A DNA stretch of 12,020 nt from an uncultured Bacteroides sp. (GTDB lineage: Bacteria; Bacteroidota; Bacteroidia; Bacteroidales; Bacteroidaceae): contig USPQ01000086.1 of NCBI GenBank assembly GCA_900556625.1, positions 1 to 12,020 of the forward strand, read 5' to 3'. The notes below the pieces were generated by a model. That model saw nothing but the letters and a program-made list of their open reading frames with translations. It searched no databases and was not told where the DNA came from. Below are positions 8,495-12,020 of the stretch, piece by piece. How positions within the stretch are numbered: position 1 is the stretch's first letter; each line of letters begins with the position of its first letter. Made by a program: the position numbers and the translations under genes.

Positions 8495-8561
8495 AAAAAG
8501 AGCAGGTGTCAGAATTAAAGCCGACAATTGCTGGTTTTAATTCTGACACCCACTCATTTTT
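8495..8561. terminator. Bidirectional hairpin terminator downstream of metY
   Basis: An 18-bp perfect inverted repeat except for one G-U pair (8505-8522 with 8533-8550) is extended outside a 2-base mismatch by a GAG/CTC clamp (8500-8502 with 8553-8555). It is flanked by five A's on the left and five T's on the right, so it can act on either strand. Its main job should be to end the minus-strand metY transcript, whose stop is 23 bases away, and so insulate it from the GH30 gene. Confidence 0.85.
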
Positions 8562-8577
8562 AGGTTGTTAGGTATGT

Positions 8578-9858
8578 TTATGCGTTCAATGCCTGTTCAA
8601 TATCCGCGATGATATCATCTGCGTTTTCGATTCCTACGGACAGACGAATTAGGTCAGGCCGTACACCTGCTTCCATCAACTGCTCGTCCGACAACTGACG
8701 ATGTGTGTGGCTTGCAGGATGAAGCACGCAACTACGTGCATCGGCAACGTGAGTGACGATAGCAATGAATTCCAGTGAATCCATAAACTTGATGGAAACA
8801 TCGCGTCCCCCTTTCAGGCCGAAGGAGATTACTCCACAAGAACCGTTCGGCATATATTTTTGTGCCAAAGCGTAATATTTGTTATCCGGCAGGCCACAGT
8901 AATTGACCCAAGCCACTTTCTCGTTCTTGGAAAGGTATTCGGCTACTTTCTGTGCATTGCGGCAATGCTGTGGCATACGGAGGTGCAGTGTTTCGAGTCC
9001 CAGATTCAATAAGAATGAATTTTGCGGGCTTTGGATGCTGCCCAAGTCACGCATCAGTTGCGCGGTAGCTTTGGTTATATAAGCGCCTTTGCCAAATGCT
9101 TTGGTATAAGTCAGTCCGTGGTAGGATTCGTCAGGGGTACAAAGGCCCGGAAATTTGTCTGCATGAGCGTCCCAGTCGAAGTTACCGCTGTCAATTACAC
9201 AACCGCCTACGCTGGTAGCGTGTCCGTCCATATATTTGGTTGTGGAGTGAACAACGATGTCGGCACCCCATTCGAACGGGCGACAGTTGATGGGGGTAGG
9301 GAAAGTATTATCCACAATCAAAGGTACTCCGTGATTGTGAGCGATACGGGCGAATTTCTCAATATCCAGCACTTCGAGAGAAGGATTGGAAATAGTTTCA
9401 CCGAACAATGCTTTTGTATTTGGTTGGAAGGCTGCGGAAATTTCTTCTTCGCTGGCGTCCGGATTGACGAAAGTAACGTCTATGCCTAGTTTTTTCATTG
9501 TCACACCGAACAGGTTGAAAGTACCGCCGTAAATAGCGGAAGAACAAACAAAATGATCTCCGGCCTGGCAAATATTGAAAATGGCATAAAAGTTGGCTGC
9601 CTGACCACTGGAAGTCAACATGGCGGCTACACCACCTTCGAGAGCGGCAATCTTGGCGGCAACAGCGTCATTTGTCGGATTTTGCAGTCGTGTATAAAAG
9701 TAACCGCTATCTTCCAAATCGAAAAGGCGGGCCATTTGTTCGCTGGTATCATATTTGAAAGTTGTACTTTGATAGATGGGCAATACGCGTGGTTCGCCCT
9801 TTTTAGGCGTCCACCCTGCCTGTACGCACAGGGTTTCGGGCTTGAATTGTTTTGCCAT
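8578..9858 (-). CDS. metY: O-acetylhomoserine sulfhydrylase (O-acetylhomoserine aminocarboxypropyltransferase)
   Basis: This cytoplasmic PLP enzyme of the Cys/Met metabolism family makes homocysteine directly from O-acetylhomoserine and sulfide, the direct-sulfhydrylation route to methionine. It may also act on O-acetylserine. At 426 residues it has the length typical of MetY, longer than cystathionine gamma-synthase (about 385). Visible features in order are YTRLQNPT near 55, which contributes phosphate-binding residues from the partner subunit; the SSGQAA loop near 84; Asp183 in VDNTFPTP; the Schiff-base Lys208 in HSTTKYMDGH; and the C-terminal HPASHTHRQLS substrate-binding motif. It is flanked by a terminator and by a divergent gene, so it appears monocistronic. 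No SAM riboswitch-like structure fits in the short leader. Family confidence is high; exact acyl-homoserine preference is inferred. Confidence 0.95.
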   Translation of the reverse strand: MAKQFKPETLCVQAGWTPKKGEPRVLPIYQSTTFKYDTSEQMARLFDLEDSGYFYTRLQNPTNDAVAAKIAALEGGVAAMLTSSGQAANFYAIFNICQAGDHFVCSSAIYGGTFNLFGVTMKKLGIDVTFVNPDASEEEISAAFQPNTKALFGETISNPSLEVLDIEKFARIAHNHGVPLIVDNTFPTPINCRPFEWGADIVVHSTTKYMDGHATSVGGCVIDSGNFDWDAHADKFPGLCTPDESYHGLTYTKAFGKGAYITKATAQLMRDLGSIQSPQNSFLLNLGLETLHLRMPQHCRNAQKVAEYLSKNEKVAWVNYCGLPDNKYYALAQKYMPNGSCGVISFGLKGGRDVSIKFMDSLEFIAIVTHVADARSCVLHPASHTHRQLSDEQLMEAGVRPDLIRLSVGIENADDIIADIEQALNA

Positions 9859-9906
9859 AATGTTATCGGGTTTTAGTGATTTATTCCAAAAAATGTTTTA
9901 ATGGCG

Positions 9907-9914
9907 CAAAAGTA
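9907..9914 (-). promoter_or_regulatory. Candidate Bacteroides -7 box for metY
   Basis: The minus strand reads TACTTTTG, matching TAnnTTTG, 48 bases upstream of the ATG at 9858. No convincing -33 element is present. It lies back to back with the candidate box of the divergent amidase gene, with only 13 bases between them. Confidence 0.45.
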
Positions 9915-9927
9915 GGGAAAATAATTG

Positions 9928-9935
9928 TATTTTTG
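9928..9935 (+). promoter_or_regulatory. Candidate Bacteroides -7 box for the amidase gene
   Basis: TATTTTTG matches TAnnTTTG and would give a leader of about 45 bases. A GGAG sequence at 9969-9972 is 14 bases from the ATG, rather far for a ribosome-binding site. No -33 element is obvious. Confidence 0.4.
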
Positions 9936-9986
9936 CCCTGTTTATGAGTGAAATGATAGTCACATGAAGGAGATAATTGTGCAGAT

Positions 9987-10985
9987 ATGAAAAATAAACT
10001 CTATATTCTTTTATTCTTAGCTTTTCTTTTCTCAGGAACAGCACTTTGGGCGCAGCAGAAAGCGACCCCGAAGGCGGGTGAGGGTATCTCTGCTTTTTTA
10101 TTGAGACATAATCGTTCTCCCCAAAAATATATGGATGATTTTATAGAGCTGAATAAAAAGAAACTGGGGAAAAAGAATGTACTTAAAGTAGGGGTGAGTT
10201 ATATTATTCCTCCCAAAGAGAAATCAAAAAACGCAAATTTGGGAACTACTATTAACGAGCCTTTGTTTGGTAAGGAATTGGCAAATGTCAAGGTTACTTC
10301 CAATCGTCTTGCCGGTGCTTGTTTCTATGTGGTCAGCGGACATGGCGGTCCCGATCCCGGAGCTATCGGACGGGCAGGAAGGCATGAGCTTCACGAAGAC
10401 GAATATGCATATGATATTGCTCTTCGTCTGGCGCGTGTTCTGATGCAGGAAGGTGCTGATGTGCGTATTATCATTCAGGACGCTAAGGATGGAATTCGTG
10501 ATGAATCGTATCTGTCCAACAGTAAGCGCGAAACTTGTATGGGGGATCCGATTCCATTGAATCAGGTACAACGTCTTCAGCAGCGTTGCAATAAGATCAA
10601 CGCTTTATATCAGAAAGACCGTAAAAACTATGCCTATTGCAGGGCTATCTTTATCCATGTGGATAGTCGAAGCAAGGGAAAGCAAACTGATGTCTTTTTC
10701 TATCATTCGAACAAGAAAGCGCATAGCAAACGGTTGGCGAATAATATGAAAGATACATTTGAATCGAAATATGATAAGCATCAGCCCAACCGGGGCTTTT
10801 CCGGCACTGTGAGTGGCCGTAATCTGTATGTGCTTTCCCGTACCACTCCCGTTTCTGTCTTTGTGGAGTTGGGCAATATTCAAAATACTTTCGATCAACG
10901 CCGGTTAGTGATAAATTCCAACCGACAGGCATTGGCTAAATGGCTGATGGATGGCTTTTTAAAGGATTATAAAGAGAAAAAATAA
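9987..10985 (+). CDS. Secreted N-acetylmuramoyl-L-alanine amidase (Amidase_3) with LysM-like domain
   Basis: This is a cell-wall hydrolase of 332 residues that should cleave the bond between N-acetylmuramic acid and L-alanine in peptidoglycan, acting in the periplasm. A type I signal peptide ends at Ala22 (ALWA-Q). Residues about 30-76 resemble a divergent LysM (GEGISAFLLRHN at the start, VGVSYIIPP at the end) that would bind peptidoglycan. The catalytic domain, about 108-330, is a zinc Amidase_3 fold. His119 in SGHGGPDPGAIG, Glu137 in LHEDEYAYDIALRLA and His224 in IFIHVDS fit the zinc ligands, and Glu294 in VFVELGN fits the catalytic glutamate. The first motif has SGHGG where most family members have DPGHGG, so it is a divergent branch. 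It stands alone, divergent from metY. The tandem RNA-like repeats start about 20 bases after its stop and may form its 3' end. Confidence 0.92.
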   Translation: MKNKLYILLFLAFLFSGTALWAQQKATPKAGEGISAFLLRHNRSPQKYMDDFIELNKKKLGKKNVLKVGVSYIIPPKEKSKNANLGTTINEPLFGKELANVKVTSNRLAGACFYVVSGHGGPDPGAIGRAGRHELHEDEYAYDIALRLARVLMQEGADVRIIIQDAKDGIRDESYLSNSKRETCMGDPIPLNQVQRLQQRCNKINALYQKDRKNYAYCRAIFIHVDSRSKGKQTDVFFYHSNKKAHSKRLANNMKDTFESKYDKHQPNRGFSGTVSGRNLYVLSRTTPVSVFVELGNIQNTFDQRRLVINSNRQALAKWLMDGFLKDYKEKK

Positions 10986-11004
10986 GTAGAAGAGTATGTT
11001 TTTT

Positions 11005-11212
11005 ATGAACAAAACATATAACTGTTTGTTTTAATAATGCAAATCACCTGATAAAGCTTCTTATGGGTATGCGAATATAGATAAGTCAAGCAAGATATGC
11101 CTCCCCGGCATAACAGGAAGATTGCATAGTAGTTTTGTCGTGTTTTATTTTGTGTTTGTGTTGTGACGGTGCTGCGATGTGAATCGGAGTACCGTTTTTT
11201 AGTAATGTCCGG
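11005..11212 (+). repeat. Tandem direct repeat, copy A; candidate structured RNA
   Basis: This copy matches copy B at a constant offset of 237 bases with no gaps. Only two differences occur before 11187 (positions 11031 and 11046), 140 bases are identical (11047-11186), and the match decays after 11187. Folded by hand on the plus strand it gives five parts. A 5' hairpin pairs 11008-11016 with 11023-11030. A long-range stem pairs 11037-11045 plus 11047-11050 with 11114-11117 plus 11120-11127. An arm pairs 11056-11064 with 11081-11085 and 11088-11091, and its loop may be capped by a GCGA tetraloop. A second arm is TATGCC, loop TCCCC, GGCATA at 11096-11112. A U/G-rich linker (11128-11165) and a terminator follow. 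No clear promoter is seen, so it may be a 3'-UTR element of the amidase mRNA or an independent small RNA. Confidence 0.85.
11166..11200 (+). terminator. Rho-independent terminator at the end of repeat copy A
   Basis: An 8-bp stem (11166-11173 with 11188-11195, one G-U pair), a 1x1 mismatch, then a 4-bp inner stem (11175-11178 with 11183-11186) capped by a GTGA loop, is followed by six T's (11195-11200). The T run is on the plus strand only, so it should end transcripts coming from the amidase or from the repeat itself. Confidence 0.75.
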
Positions 11213-11241
11213 TTGTGTTCCCTTATTTTTTTTGATTTCTC

Positions 11242-11449
11242 ATGAACAAAACATATAACTGTTTGTTATAATAATGCAAATCGCCTGATAAAGCTTCTTA
11301 TGGGTATGCGAATATAGATAAGTCAAGCAAGATATGCCTCCCCGGCATAACAGGAAGATTGCATAGTAGTTTTGTCGTGTTTTATTTTGTGTTTGTGTTG
11401 TGACGGTGCTGCGATGTGAATCGAGGTGCCGTTTTTTGGTATTGGTCGG
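11242..11449 (+). repeat. Tandem direct repeat, copy B; candidate structured RNA
   Basis: This is the second copy of the unit, starting 29 bases after the end of copy A. All the paired elements described for copy A are kept at plus 237 bases. The base changes relative to copy A fall in unpaired positions (11268, 11283) or, in the terminator arm, change A-U pairs to G-U pairs without breaking the stem. It lies between the terminator of copy A and the convergent terminator of the carboxyltransferase gene. Confidence 0.85.
11403..11437 (+). terminator. Rho-independent terminator at the end of repeat copy B
   Basis: It has the same layout as in copy A: 11403-11410 pairs with 11425-11432 (three G-U pairs), a G/A mismatch, an inner stem 11412-11415 with 11420-11423, a GTGA loop, then six T's. 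It is weaker than the copy A terminator because of the G-U pairs. Confidence 0.65.
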
Positions 11450-11464
11450 AAAGAACCTTTCGGG

Positions 11465-11521
11465 AAAAAAACGGACTTACGAAAGTCCTGATATGATAGT
11501 AGGATATTCCGTAAGTCCGTT
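11465..11521 (-). terminator. Rho-independent terminator of the carboxyltransferase gene
   Basis: A 12-bp perfect stem (11470-11481 with 11510-11521) encloses a 28-base loop that can itself pair TCCT with AGGA. Read on the minus strand it is followed by seven T's (complement of 11465-11471). It lies 36 bases past the stop of the carboxyltransferase gene. Confidence 0.85.
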
Positions 11522-11526
11522 GGGCT

Positions 11527-11545
11527 GGTGCTGTCTTGCAGCACC
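11527..11545. other. Small hairpin between the carboxyltransferase stop and its terminator
   Basis: A 7-bp perfect stem, GGTGCTG with CAGCACC, closes a 5-base loop (11534-11538). It has no T run and so is not a terminator by itself. It could protect the 3' end of the mRNA or assist the adjacent terminator. Confidence 0.6.
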
Positions 11546-11556
11546 TTATCTAGTTG

Positions 11557-12020
11557 TTATAAGGGCATATTACCGTGTTTCTTAGGCGGATTTGTCTGCA
11601 TCTTATTTTCTGTCATCTCCAGTGCCTGAATCAGACGTTTACGAGTCTGTCTCGGATAAATGATTTCGTCAATATATCCCAATTCGGCAGCTTGATAAGG
11701 AGTTGCGAATTTTTCTTTGTAAGCTTCCAGCTCTTTAGCTTTCGTTGCTTCGTCAGCCTTACGGAACAAGATATTGATAGCACCGTCTGCTCCCATCACT
11801 GCGATTTCGGCACTTGGATAAGCGAAGTTTACGTCAGCTCCGGTCTGCTTGGAGTTCATTACGATATAAGCGCCGCCGTAAGCTTTGCGGGTAATAACAG
11901 TCAGTTTGGGAACAGTAGCTTCTGCGAACGCATAAACTATTTTTGCGCCGTGACGGATGATACCGTTGTTTTCCTGCGTATATCCCGGAAGGAATCCCGG
12001 AACATCTTCGAATGTAATCA
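11557..12020 (-). CDS. Biotin-dependent acyl-CoA carboxyltransferase / methylmalonyl-CoA decarboxylase alpha subunit, C-terminal part
   Basis: Only the last 153 codons are in the window; the gene runs off the right edge, and the reading frame is open to the edge. The visible part is the C-terminal crotonase-fold half of a carboxyltransferase (propionyl-CoA carboxylase beta / MmdA family), which moves a carboxyl group between an acyl-CoA and a biotin carrier. Typical motifs in order are DVPGFLPGYTQE, GIIRHGAKIVYAFAEATVP, ITRKAYGGAYIVM, PSAEIAVMGADGA, and the family-ending KKHGNMPL. In Bacteroides such proteins serve the methylmalonyl-CoA/propionyl-CoA step of the succinate-propionate pathway. 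Whether this one works as a sodium-pumping decarboxylase or a soluble carboxylase depends on partner genes outside the window. Confidence 0.95.
   Translation of the reverse strand, partial: ITFEDVPGFLPGYTQENNGIIRHGAKIVYAFAEATVPKLTVITRKAYGGAYIVMNSKQTGADVNFAYPSAEIAVMGADGAINILFRKADEATKAKELEAYKEKFATPYQAAELGYIDEIIYPRQTRKRLIQALEMTENKMQTNPPKKHGNMPL

Larger units (their letters stand above)
10986..11556. other. 571-base gene-free region with tandem structured repeats
   Basis: No protein gene is supported between the amidase stop and the convergent carboxyltransferase stop. The region holds two direct repeat copies (11005-11212 and 11242-11449), a T-rich 29-base spacer between them, and then the carboxyltransferase terminator with an extra small hairpin. 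Nearly all of it is accounted for by these structures. Confidence 0.8.

Noticed and set aside
11005..11034. Tiny plus-strand open frames at the start of each repeat (MNKTYNCLF and MNKTYNCLL)
   Set aside because: They are nine codons long and overlap the 5' hairpin, with no ribosome-binding site. A leader peptide is possible, but nothing downstream would be regulated by it because a terminator and no gene follow.
11005..11449. Insertion sequence or integron/CRISPR-like array as explanation of the repeats
   Set aside because: There are only two copies of about 208 bases with a 29-base spacer, no transposase or cas gene, no terminal inverted repeats and no target-site duplication visible.
11323..11544. 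Minus-strand open frame of 73 codons ending within repeat copy B (last residues SSCYAGEAYLA)
   Set aside because: It runs through both the carboxyltransferase terminator and the repeat terminator, has low-complexity composition, and the same frame is not kept as an open reading frame in copy A. It is more likely a by-product of the structured DNA.

Overview
The window looks like chromosomal DNA of a gut Bacteroides or a close relative. The evidence is the Bacteroidetes-type -7 promoter boxes (TAnnTTTG) upstream of several genes, weak Shine-Dalgarno sequences, moderate GC content, and the gene families present: an RND pump with a lipoprotein adaptor and lipoprotein outer-membrane factor, a secreted GH30 glycosidase, and a carboxyltransferase of the succinate-propionate pathway type. 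I cannot name the species from sequence alone.

Layout. At about 116-970 (minus) lies an AraC-family regulator. It is divergent from a three-gene plus-strand operon (1119-6817) that encodes a complete tripartite efflux system: periplasmic adaptor lipoprotein, 1063-residue HAE1/AcrB-type inner-membrane transporter, and NodT/OprM-type outer-membrane channel. The genes are spaced 18 and 20 bases apart, and a 17-bp hairpin with a run of eight T's closes the operon. The regulator is the obvious candidate to control the pump. Next come two minus-strand genes, each apparently its own unit: a secreted GH30-family glycosidase (6904-8391) and O-acetylhomoserine sulfhydrylase (8578-9858), separated by a hairpin with an 18-bp perfect inverted repeat. 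Divergent from the latter is a secreted zinc N-acetylmuramoyl-L-alanine amidase with a LysM-like N-terminal domain (9987-10985). The window ends inside a minus-strand biotin-dependent carboxyltransferase / methylmalonyl-CoA decarboxylase subunit (11557 to the edge) with a strong terminator.

The most unusual part is the 571-base gap between the amidase and the carboxyltransferase. It holds two tandem direct copies of a unit of about 208 bases (offset 237 bases, 140 bases identical in the core). Each copy folds on paper into a 5' hairpin, a long-range stem closing two further arms (a three-way junction), a U/G-rich linker and a Rho-independent terminator pointing in the + direction. This looks like a duplicated structured RNA module: a small RNA, or a repeated 3'-UTR element of the amidase mRNA. 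It is inference from hand folding of two copies; no clear promoter was found and no database was searched.

The other genes belong to well-known families, and I see no phage, CRISPR, toxin-antitoxin or defence system in the window.
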